This document shows, in pieces, positions 11,183-20,279 of a stretch of DNA of 64,000 nt. This DNA comes from Cunninghamia lanceolata (Eukaryota; Streptophyta; Pinopsida; Cupressales; Cupressaceae): contig BSBN01000763.1 of the NCBI GenBank assembly GCA_027924645.1, positions 6,944,001-7,008,000 of the forward strand, written 5' to 3'. The translations under genes were made by a program, and so were the position numbers. Numbering within the stretch: position 1 is the stretch's first letter; every line of letters starts with the position of its first letter. The notes beneath the pieces were generated by a model. That model was not told the DNA's origin, did not search any database, and saw nothing but the letters and a program-made list of their open reading frames with translations.

Positions 11183-12361
11183 TCCTCAGAGTATCCCTAG
11201 AAAAATATAAAAAAATATAAAAAATACAAAAATACAAAAATAAAAAAAAATAGAAATCTAAAAATAAAATAATCCATCCTCTGGTGAAAACCTGGTAAAC
11301 AGGCGCCTTGGATAAGTACCATAGTGAAAACCTAAAAAACAGACGCTATGTGTAGAGTCAACATCCACCATCTATTAAGTCTTACATCCATCTCATTCCA
11401 TATCAACTCATAATCAAATCCCCATCCATCCATTATTGACCTTTTGCATTTCCACTTTCCCATCTATCATGGTTTGGAAATTGTCAGTGTTAGTTGTTCA
11501 TCTCCAGCATCATCCATAGTCAGTTCATCCATTAGCATCATCCAGAGTCAGTTCATCCATAGTTAGTTCCTCCATCATTCTCCATGATAAAAACCTCTAC
11601 CTAAATGGAGGCATGTTCTCCTTAACCTAGGTCTAGGAATGGATCCTTATTCGAGGTATGATCACCTCGTCACTCACCATCCCCTATCATCATCACCAAT
11701 AAGAACTACATATCATCATCATCATCATCTCAATGTGCCTTGATCCTATGGATACAAGGTATGTAGGTTGTCTAGAATATGAAGGAAGTATCCAATACTC
11801 AGGTACGTAAGATGTCATCATTTCATCCAAATACCCTGAACCATCCCACATCATTATTATCAATCAAAACTACATATCATCATTATCATCGTCTTAATGT
11901 GCCTTGATCCCGTGGATATAGGGTATGTAGGCAATCTAGAATATGAAGGAAGCATCCAGTACTTAGGTACATAAGGTGTACCCATCCTCCATCCCAATCA
12001 ATAATAAATTCCACCTTTTCACTTCATCCATCTATCATAACCCATCCTATCACCATGACTTGACTAACTCAAGCAGAAAATGAACTATGCATCCTTTTGA
12101 AAGCTCAAGTACTTATCAAACCAAAAGAAAAAGACTACTCCTGAAGCAATACTCTTTCCCACATACTTATTGCCGCATCTGCTACAATCCATCTATCCTA
12201 AATCCAAAGCCTTTAACGAATATATCATTCCTACAATAAGGCCTAATCTACAATGAGCATCCTCTTTGGCAAGATAATATGTCGACTGTGTTTTTGTTTT
12301 ACTAGTCAGTCGATTTTGTTTTTGGTTTATCTTTTGTTCCTTTCTAATACCTATTCAAGAC
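11183..12361 (+). other. gypsy-A post-integrase spacer
   Basis: No coding sequence seen. It starts with an A-rich run (11200-11270), then the phrase GGTGAAAACCTGGTAAACAG (from 11283), which recurs in degenerate form at 11324. CATC-rich low-complexity DNA and a two-copy 164-bp direct repeat (separate entry) follow. A long non-coding spacer between integrase and 3' LTR is common in Tat elements. Confidence 0.7.
11697..11976 (+). repeat. Two-copy direct repeat, 164-bp period, in gypsy-A spacer
   Basis: The segment 11697-11811 recurs at 11861-11976 with modest divergence. Both copies contain AATGTGCCTTGATCC, GGTATGTAGG and CTAGAATATGAAGGAAG in the same order. No reading frame is conserved between them. 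Confidence 0.85.
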
Positions 12362-12804
12362 TGTTAGAGTTGGCTATGATTGAAGCCACCCAGGCTCTAG
12401 GACTTCATGAAAGCACAAGAGAGATCAAATGAAAGAATAATGCTATTCTATCATTGAATGCAAAAGAAGGATAGTGTTGTTACAATGTACATGATATGCC
12501 TTGCTTATAAAGGCAAGGTGAGAGCTAGAAAGGTGGAGTGGAAAGTGGAGATATTCCTACAACATGTGCCAATTAGAGGATGATAGCTAATTGCACATGT
12601 GGAGGATAAGACAACTCACTCCAACTATCAACAACTCAACACACAACTAGACACAACTAGACATCTAGTAGACTCACTAAGTCAACTTAACATGTGTGAT
12701 TAATGTGTGATGTGTGAATATTATTCAACTAGTAAATAGTTAAATAAGATGAATTATCCACACTAGGGTAAACTGGTTAGGTGATAACCCTGTTCACACC
12801 AACA
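12362..12804 (-). mobile_element. E-family solo LTR (443 bp) inside gypsy-A
   Basis: Begins TGTTAGAGTTGG and ends CACACCAACA, flanked by a perfect 5-bp duplication AAGAC (12357-12361 and 12805-12809). No internal region or second LTR. It shares blocks with the LTRs of element E in the same order: TTGCTTATA..AGGCAAGG (minus-strand TATA box, here 12504-12511), AAGTCAACTTAACATGTG, a CTAGT..GTTA block, and GTTCACAC(C/T)AACA at the end. It is therefore best read as a solo LTR from LTR-LTR recombination, minus orientation inferred from the TATA position. Confidence 0.87.
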
Positions 12805-14770
12805 AAGACTACCTTGATTTTTTCTATATCTTGGTATGTTGTGATATGGTATGGATTGGGGCATGATCATTTTCTTTTGTATGTTGTGTTTGTGGGATGA
12901 GCTTATTATCTTACTATGGCTAATATTTATCTTGTTTGTGTTGAAATTAGTATCTTGCATATGAATATCTCTTGCATCTAAGGTTCTGTGAAGGCTTTAT
13001 GTGTATTAAGATCATTCTATGCTAAGACTATTTTCCATTCACATTTTCTGACAAGGTTCTATTATGTCTAGTAGATGTAAGTTCAAACTGTTTGTTTGCA
13101 GAGTCAACATCCTCACATTGGATACATTGTCACCTTGGTCTTATATACCTTCATGTATAATATCCATATGCTATATAAAAAATAAGGATTGCTCTTTACA
13201 AATTTTAGCATAACCATTGCAACACCCTATCTATCCATCCATCCATATATCCTAATAAACTTATAGTTTTCATACAAGATCGGTCAATTATCATTCTTCC
13301 TCTATTCTAAATCATTTCTTCTATCCATGCTAATATCATCAATGTCTTCTTCAAAATATGCAAAACCATCTAGGTTAGACATCATGATCATAAACATTAT
13401 AGTATATCATCACATAAATCCATGATCCTAATATCTATCATCTCATCCATACATCTATAAGCATCATCATCATATATATCCATAGCATATAAAAAATCAT
13501 AGAAAACACATCATCACATGAATCCATGATCATAAATATATGTCATCATATCCATAACATCATCATATGTCATCAAATATAAGCATCTGAACATCTATAG
13601 TATATAGAAGTAAATCATCAAACATAAGCATATAGACATCCATAAAATCATCATACACATGACTTATCAATAGAACATCATGTGCATCCCATATGGGTCA
13701 TCAAAATATATGTGTCTCATCATATATATAAAAAATGGATCAATATAGTACAAGGCTAACAAAGAGCCATCAAAATATACATCAAAGCCCGCAGGCATCA
13801 TAGTCTCAAGTAATACATAAATGATACATCATAGAATACAATAGCTCTATCAATGACTATGGGTAGAAATCCATGCTGAGTGCTATCCCTGGGCTCCACC
13901 TGTATCGAGTGGAGGCCCTCCTGCTGATGGTGCTCATGGTGGACCCATAACAAACCCCCTAATCTCCTAGAGGAAGATGCCCCTGACCTGCTCCTATCTC
14001 AGAAGCTCAGTTGTCGCTGCTCTGTAGGCACTGCACCATAGTATAGCCCTCTGTAATACTTCGCCTCTCAGCTCATCATGTTTAGCTCACCCTGAACACG
14101 TGTCAACTCTCCAACCGATGTAACCATGGCCTGGTCTATCCCCAAGGCTGCTCATGTTGTGTCTCGCTCTACCATCATCCTCTGTAAGGATTCCTCTGCT
14201 CTTTATCTGGCCAACACAACAACATCCCGCTCTATAGTCATCTGTGTGAGTGCTCCATCATCTGCCCCCTGATCCTACACTTGTGCCTGGGCCTATCTCA
14301 GCTCTACTCTTGCCGCATCCCTTTCCTATCTAACTTTGCCGTATCTTAGCTCCAAACAGGTATGACGTGATGTCTCAGCTTGCAGTAGTCTCTGCAGGCA
14401 CTCTACCTCGGTCTCTCCCTGAGGGGTAGCCTGCTTCTGTCCTACTCCCTTTCCCATCTGAATCTCAAGCTGATTTGGAGCTGGAGGTACATCTTGTTTG
14501 GCCTCTTCCTGCTGTGCAGCCTATACCTACACCTGTCTTTGTTGCCTCACCCTGCGAGGTCTATCCTCCTAGCCCTTGGTTGCTATCTCCCCCACTGCAC
14601 CTGGTATAGTCAATCGTGTAGGCCTATGTTGCAACCAGTATGCGTCATACTCTAGGGTGGTGCCAGGATTTGCATCTCCCAATATCCACTGCCATGCAAC
14701 TGGGACAAGCCCTCTAAGCTCCACCAAAGCTGTCACCCCAACTATCTCTAGACCTGAAGCTCCTATCTCT
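12805..14770 (+). other. gypsy-A spacer, low complexity, 3' flank of the antisense gene
   Basis: 12810-13380 is AT-rich with nothing recognised. 13390-13760 is rich in CATCAT/CATATC words and imperfect ~60-bp repeats (ATCACATAAATCCATGATC and ATCACATGAATCCATGATC). 13870-14770 is more GC-rich. Read on the minus strand it is probably the decayed C-terminal tail of the plant-mobile-domain protein, but I could not assign a domain to it. Confidence 0.55.
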
Positions 14771-14779
14771 TTACATGTC

Positions 14780-15710
14780 CTAGCAAAGATAGCATCCCCT
14801 ATAGGCTCAGGCTATCACAAACCAAACCGTCTCAGTATTCTCTCAGGGAGGTACCTCTCTATGACATATATGCTGCATCCAAAAAGATATCTGCCCTGTC
14901 AACAGTAAGTTAGATGCTCTACATCGTCATCCCAACTCTCGCAATCACGCTAAGGTCTCCAGATAAATGTATCCACCTCATCAAGCTATCCCCTCCAGTA
15001 AGTCAGTGCACCCAGTCGTCACTGTGTCAAAGCACCATTGTATAAGTGAACAAAAGGCTCACCGTGATGTCTCTGACGAGGAGAGATCAACCTGGTAACA
15101 ACAATGTGCTCCCAAGCCCATACTTGCAGTAAGGTCACACTTGTAGAGAGACTTGTACCAAATCTATAGGTACAATCGTGCAAATCATGATACAACTGGC
15201 CTAACACGCAGGGCCTCCATGCATACCTAGTGCCATAAGTGAACATCCCCTCTAACACAGTGCCCCATCCAACAGAATGTCCATGCGAGCACCTATCAGG
15301 TACTAGTACGCCACCAATCAAAGATACAACCACAAGCTGAATCCTGTCACACAGCTGTCGCATCTGTCTCCATCCGATCTCATGGTCCTCAATGCCCAGA
15401 TCTAGTGTCATGAAAACTTGCCTTAGAGAAAACTCACCCAAGTTATTATCATAATCTACTCTTGCTCCATGGATTAGAATCCTCAAAATGCACCAGACAT
15501 CCTCTAAAGTAATAGTGGCCTCCCTAGTTGGTAAGTGAAAGGAGCTATGCTCACTATGCCTTCTCTCAACTAGTGCAGTCATCAGTGCCAAATGTACGTG
15601 AACTGGAGTAATATGCGCAACATGCCACAATCCCATGACCTCAAAGAAAAGATCCTCCTCATCATCCGACTCAACAACAAGCGCTAGATCTGTGGGATGT
15701 CACTCTCTCA
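14780..15710 (-). pseudogene. Antisense plant mobile domain (PMD, MAIL1/MAIN-like) gene carried by gypsy-A
   Basis: Minus-strand frame of 205 codons (15019-15636). Upstream sense to about 15710 reads ILRE.HPTDLALVVESDDEE. Core: LVERRHSEHSSFHLPTREAT followed by ITLEDVWCILRILIHG, the signature start of the plant mobile domain (PF10536, called aminotransferase-like), then QLYHDLHDCTYRF and LLQVWAWEHI. After a stop at 15019-15021 the homology continues in the same strand (YWRG, DTFIWRP, YVIERYLPERILRRFG) to ~14790. PMD genes are known both as host genes acting in silencing (MAIN, MAIL1) and as passengers of transposons. Here it lies between integrase and 3' LTR, opposite to pol. Broken by stops. 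Confidence 0.78.
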
Positions 15711-15814
15711 ATATCATTGGTGATAGAACAACCTGTATCCAAACAAATTAACTTGTCAAAACTTGTCCAATGTGTCAAAACTTGCAAAACCCTAACATTC
15801 TGTTGTCTTAGCTA

Positions 15815-16140
15815 AAAGTGCATTCCTGCTAGCCAGAGGCACATCTCTATTGCTCATATGCACATCACTATTGACTAGAGGCACACTGATTTTATACTAT
15901 TCTTTTTCCTAGCCAAAAGCGCCACCTTTTTACCAAAGGCGTGGTGTTGTTGACCAAGTATGAGCCCTTTTTCCAAAGGCGCATCATTGTTGACGAGAGG
16001 TGAGCCTTTTGACCAAATGAGGCACAAGCTCTATAAACCCTAGTTTCTAGCCATAGGCAAGCTATTTTTGCCAAAGGCGCAGTTGCACACTTCAAAGGTG
16101 ACCATTTTTCCAAAGGCGCATCCCATCTAGCCAAATGTGC
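15815..16140 (-). repeat. Imperfect minisatellite around the word CCAAAGGCGC
   Basis: At least eight degenerate copies of a ~30-35-bp unit containing GCCAAAGGCGCA or close variants (GCCAAAAGCGCC 15914, ACCAAAGGCGTG 15931, TCCAAAGGCGCA 15973, GCCAAAGGCGCA 16070, TCCAAAGGCGCA 16110). It lies just upstream of the antisense PMD frame. The 125-codon minus frame 15892-16269 runs through it and is probably leader rather than protein. Confidence 0.7.
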
Positions 16141-16410
16141 AGTTTTAGCCCTAGCCTGCTTTTGGTTACACCCAGTTCCTACATTCATAAATGCACCTAA
16201 TGGCCAAGTTAGTAGAACATACAAGAACTGGAGCCCTCGTTGGTCGTCCGTAAGTCCTAACTCACTCACCGCGATGCTGATGTTGTGGAATCCCAGCCAT
16301 CTCTGCCCTCGAAGTCTGCTATAAGCTCTAAAGACTCAAAAGACACTAGAAGAAAAAGAGCTATGGATTTTCTAAACTCTAAGGATGCAAATGAGTTGAA
16401 AGTGACCCCT

Positions 16411-16430
16411 TGGGCCCTACTTATAGAGTC
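16411..16430 (-). promoter_or_regulatory. TATA-like box for the antisense PMD gene
   Basis: Minus-strand GACTCTATAAGTAGGGCCCA. A TATAAGTA followed by a GC-rich stretch, about 700 bp upstream of the PMD coding start and outside the 3' LTR, is well placed for an independent antisense promoter. This rests on sequence resemblance only. Confidence 0.45.
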
Positions 16431-16707
16431 CCAACCCTAATTCTTCCCTCCCATTGTTCTATTTTTCTTCGTGTCCAACTTCTTTCTCCATCGTGTTAGC
16501 TTCCGACCTCCAATCTGGTCCTTCTTAACATTTTTCTTCCACGTCCCTATCCCATTCTTCTAGTCGCGAGTCAACCCAGTCCTTCTGTCGTCTCCCTGGT
16601 CTTCCTCTTGAGGGGGCATCCTCCACCAGTTACACTGGGGCATAGTGGTTAAATCACATCGTCATTAGTATTTTCTTTGAAACAACACTATAAAATGCAT
16701 TGTCTCA

Positions 16708-16720
16708 AAGAGGGGCAAAA
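16708..16720 (+). other. gypsy-A polypurine tract
   Basis: AAGAGGGGCAAAA immediately precedes the LTR start TGTAGACACC at 16721. Purine run plus TG makes the boundary clear. Confidence 0.85.
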
Positions 16721-16770
16721 TGTAGACACCTAAAAATGGCCTTTGCATTATTCATCTTGCATACGTCAAA

Positions 16771-17030
16771 TTCTTCTGAATCACTGGCATCCAATGTTAA
16801 TTAAATAACTTGATTATTTAATTAATTTCAACAAATTCTTCTAAATCAATGACATCCAACGTTAATTAAATAACTTGATTATTTAATTAATTTCATCTAA
16901 ATCTTCTAAATCACTTGCATCCAACGTTAATTAAATAACATGATTATTTAATTAATTTCATCAAATTCTTCTAAATCACTTGCATCCAAAATTAATTAAA
17001 TAACTTGATTATTTAATTAATTTCATCAAT
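16771..17030 (+). repeat. 65-bp tandem repeat x4 with internal hairpins, in gypsy-A LTR
   Basis: Units start at 16771, 16836, 16901 and 16966 (exact 65-bp period), with a degenerate fifth from 17031. Each starts TTCTTCTAAATCA and carries an inverted repeat TTAATTAAATAA / TTATTTAATTAA with a 5-bp loop. The array lies upstream of the LTR TATA box, where enhancers are usual. Confidence 0.9.
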
Positions 17031-17723
17031 TTCTTCTAATTCCCCTAATTCCAACATTAATTGAATAAATTCTATTTATTCACCACTTTATTCTTCTAAA
17101 TTAAATAATTTTAATTATTTAATTAAATTATCCTCTTTAGTCTTCAAATCCACATTAATTGAATAAATCAATTATTTAATTAATTCATCACTTTGGTTCC
17201 TCCTATCCACAAATAATTAAATAATTTTAATCAATTAATTAATTAATTATTCCTCCAAAATTAAATAAATTGCCCAAATTTATTTAATGTTGACTTTTCC
17301 AAATCTTCTAAAATAAATAAAATAAATATATTAATTATATCTTCTTATTCTTCCATCATGCACAATAAATTAATTTATTTAATTTCTAATTATCTTCTCA
17401 TATCTTCTAAAAATATCTTTTTCCTCCATGCACACAAATTAAATAATTTATTATTTAATTTTATTCAAAAGCATGTCAAAAGGAAAAATAAAAGTTGAGT
17501 TAATTGGCTTTAAATCTTTGTTTTTATCAATCAACTCATAAAATAGAAAAAAATTCTATTTTTATGAAATCAATCCTATCTTTAGCCAAGAAAGCAATTA
17601 ACTCAATCAAATATCTTTTTGCATGGACACTTGTCATGTGCATATTCCTTCATGTCTTCTCAATTTATCTCATCCGTCCATATCATTAAATTATCTCCAC
17701 CGTTGATCGATCTTCACTGAAAG

Positions 17724-17733
17724 CTATATATAC
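17724..17733 (+). promoter_or_regulatory. gypsy-A LTR TATA box
   Basis: CTATATATACC at 1.0 kb into the LTR, followed within 40 bp by a C/T- and A-rich leader (CCTCCATTCATCTCTTCAC). Fits the U3/R boundary. Confidence 0.6.
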
Positions 17734-18321
17734 CTCCATTCATCTCTTCACAAACCCTCTTCAATCATTAAGCTTTGGGCATTCATACAACGCTTTGAAC
17801 ATCTCATATCGTTGAACATATCACATCTTTGAGCACATCATTCATCCACGCTTGTTGCAACCATGGTTATGCAATTTGAAGGAGCAATCCACATATAAAC
17901 CAAGGAATAAATACAATCATGGATGGTCATGTTCTTTATTTTGTTTAGCTTTGAATTATTGTTATTGTCTTTAATCTATTCTTTGAAGGTTGTAGGATTG
18001 AGTTTTGATATTTATGCTTGATCTTGTTAACTCAATTTCCCTCACACACAGGGTCCACGTGCGTGTCAAAGCTGACTCGACCACCCAAGGCTACCGAGTC
18101 ATTTTTTTGAGTGTACAGTCCCTAATGAGTTGCCTTGTTTCACAAGTACCTTAATATGAAAATTTTGTAAGTGTGAAATTCTCCTTTAAAATCCCCATTT
18201 TCCTATGTTGTTGAATCCCTAAAATTTGACTAAGTCTAAATTTTTTGAGATCCTCTAAAATCTAGAATTTGCATTATAACTCCTAGAGGTCTGAAACCAC
18301 TCTCAAACATCCTAAAACTTT

Positions 18322-18405
18322 ATACATGTAATATAAATTAAAGTATAAGGAAGTAAATGTAAGAAGATAAATTTCACTTATACTTAAAATTTATATTTCA
18401 TGTAT
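18322..18405 (+). repeat. Conserved LTR hairpin (gypsy-B 5' LTR)
   Basis: Left arm 18322-18347 (ATACATGTAATATAAATTAA onwards) pairs with right arm 18379-18405 (TTATATTTCATGTAT at its end) with two or three mismatches over ~25 bp. The 3' LTR has the same structure at 52195-52272, and element C LTRs have the equivalent at 39801-39873 and about 46390-46452. Confidence 0.75.
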
Positions 18406-18567
18406 GTCCCTGCGGGTTTTTGCGTCCTTTCATAACCTTGGAGCTTTTCCCAAAGTTCAAGTTTCCTCCATTCCCCCGCTCCCTTGCTCCTCACTCTCTT
18501 TGCCTTTCCAAAGTCTCAGCCCAAAAAATTTTCCCCACCCGGTTCCAATTTTGTTCATCCTCCTGAA

Positions 18568-18757
18568 AACTTGATTCCCACAATACAAAGTAAAGTTCTT
18601 GTGGAACTTTGGAACCTGATGGAACTTTTGCTCCAGGTTCCTATGTTCCAGCTGCTTGCATGAACCTGATTCTCGCAATACAAAGTAAAGCTTTTGTGGA
18701 ACTTGGAAACCCGATGAAACTTTTGCTCCAAGTACCTAAGTTCCTGGTGCTTCCGCA
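18568..18757 (+). repeat. 95-bp direct repeat x2 in gypsy-B LTR
   Basis: 18568-18662 and 18663-18757, each with CAATACAAAGTAAAG, TGGAACTT and AACTTTTGCTCCA. The same pair is present in the 3' LTR (52437-52531, 52532-52626), so the duplication predates this insertion. Confidence 0.85.
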
Positions 18758-19121
18758 AACCCGATCCCTGCCAGCGAAGTAAATACTCCAAGATCTCGAG
18801 TCCGGAAGAAATTCCCGACTCGAACCTCGCCTCGCCAAAATTCAAAAACATGCAAAAACATGATGGGACGTCCCAAAAAATTCCAGATTCACCATTAATG
18901 GCCCGATTTGACTTCTACAACTTCCCAAATGTCGTTTTCTTGACCAGATGCATCCATTCTTTCCAAGTGCGTGATTTAACATGCATGCATTCATTTTGGT
19001 TGGTGAAAATTTGATTTTTTAGGGGTTCTCTGGCTCCCTTGCATTCATAGTGGTAGGTGATTTTGAAGGTGTCAGATCTTCTTTTCTTTCCTGCGAATGG
19101 TTTTCGGCGTGCACCAATAGC

Positions 19122-19128
19122 GTATAAA
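19122..19128 (+). promoter_or_regulatory. gypsy-B LTR TATA box
   Basis: GTATAAAG in a 3' LTR-conserved context (CACCAATAGCGTATAAAGTG here, CACCAGTAGGGTATAAAGTA at 52981-53000). Confidence 0.6.
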
Positions 19129-20143
19129 GTGTAGTTTTCTCCTCATTCAAAGGGTTGGTCATTTTTGGCAGAATTTCTCTCTACAAGTGCTAGACATTTG
19201 AATGCAGTTAGGGCTTCATCCATTGTCTATTTTTAGTTCTTCAAGAAGCATTTGAAAAGGTGTATATGGATTATATTGTAATTTTGATATCAATTTATGT
19301 TTTTCTCCATTGATGTAAGTATTCTTTCAGGGAAACCATTGTAGTTAGGGTTTTCTCTTGCCACATTTTATGGTATGATTGTAACCTCTGATTTGAATGA
19401 ATGTGACAATTCTCAATTGATTTCAAGATATGTAAATGGTCATCTTAGAGTTACATATGGATGAATGTTGTATGATATTGGATTATTAAACATTTTCATG
19501 GTTTGATATTGATTTGTATGCAATGAATTTATCATATAGGCAGTCATACACCCCTATGTTTTTGTTCTCCTTTGATTAATGTGAGACTCTACAGCCCATT
19601 GGATTGGAACCCGTTTGAGAAGCCTCTAATCACCCACACTCATTTAAAATGAAAACAACCATCTCAAGTGTGAAGCAATTTGTAGATCTATATGCATTTT
19701 TAGTTCTATGTTTTAGTCAAGGAAATATCCTTATCTCAACAACCAAATTTTATCTTTCTGACTAAATGTGCATACCCACATCATGCATAGTTGCATTGAT
19801 GTTTCTTTCAACTTAAAAGAGGTTATTTGATGCAGTGATTTATTGTCTAAACCAGTGAAAACTTTAAGGTTTAAAAAGGCATCTTGGGTATCACTGCTTT
19901 TGTTATTATCTTGCATATATTTTATATTATGATCTATCCCTATTGAGGGATACCTCTAGGAACACCCTCCTTGGTTTAGTTGAATCCGAAGTAAGGAAGA
20001 GATTACCCACTCTTATAGTTGGCCTTCAACCATCCTAAATCTGTGGATGAGTCCCTACTCTATTTTCTTGATGACATCCCCTGATCTAGAAGGTAATAAC
20101 ATACTCTCAGGTTTTGGACTTGTGGTTTTTGGTCCCAACATTT

Positions 20144-20161
20144 TGGTGCCGTTGTTGAGGA
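20144..20161 (+). other. gypsy-B primer binding site (Asp-tRNA type)
   Basis: TGGTGCCGTTGTTGAGGA starts 3 bp after the LTR. It matches the Athila/Tat pattern TGGCGCCGTTGCCGGGGA except for four C-to-T or G-to-A type changes, consistent with methylation decay. Confidence 0.8.
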
Positions 20162-20279
20162 ACAATTTACTTTTGGTTGTGATTATTGCAGTCCTTTAAT
20201 ACTGTAAAAATTTAGATATTTTCTTCCCAAATGGGAAGTGGTGACTTTGTTTGAGACAACCCATAATTTAGTTTTCAGA

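Larger units (their letters stand above)
1..18117 (+). mobile_element. gypsy-A: Tat-type Ty3/gypsy LTR retrotransposon, 5' end outside window
   Basis: Seen: a + strand order of protease, G-patch, reverse transcriptase, RNase H, second RNase H, integrase, long spacer with an antisense plant-mobile-domain gene, polypurine tract and 3' LTR (16721-18117). RT after protease and before integrase is the Ty3/gypsy order. A second RNase H downstream of the first is typical of the plant Tat lineage. The element is interrupted by copia-1 (1294-7464) and a solo LTR (12362-12804). It lies inside the 5' LTR of gypsy-B: the sequence after 18117 matches the gypsy-B 3' LTR from 51994 onward, so the missing first 46 bp of that LTR should lie left of the window. 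The predicted target duplication is GTCCC (18118-18122). The coding parts carry many stops and frameshifts, so the copy is dead. Confidence 0.88.
16721..18117 (+). repeat. gypsy-A 3' LTR
   Basis: 1397 bp from TGTAGACACC to GAGTGTACA. The right boundary is set where gypsy-B LTR sequence resumes (GTCCCTAATGAG at 18118, same as 51994). It contains a four-unit 65-bp repeat array (16771-17030) and a TATA box (17724-17733). The 5' partner LTR lies outside the window, so the ends rest on TG...CA, the polypurine tract and the match to the target LTR. Confidence 0.87.
18118..20140 (+). repeat. gypsy-B 5' LTR, first 46 bp displaced by gypsy-A
   Basis: Co-linear with 51994-54011. Ends GGTTTTTGGTCCCAACA. 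Contains a hairpin (18322-18405), a two-copy 95-bp repeat (18568-18757) and a TATA box (19122-19128). The overlapping minus-strand ORFs of 65-98 codons at 18457-18851 are by-products of the 95-bp repeat. Confidence 0.93.

Noticed and set aside
16771..17030. Regular repeats that could suggest a CRISPR array
   Set aside because: Units are contiguous 65-bp tandem repeats without unique spacers, inside a plant LTR.
18457..18851. Minus-strand ORFs with an internal protein repeat (KFHKNFTLYC-like)
   Set aside because: They run through the 95-bp repeat of the gypsy-B LTR, and the 3' LTR copy does not keep them.
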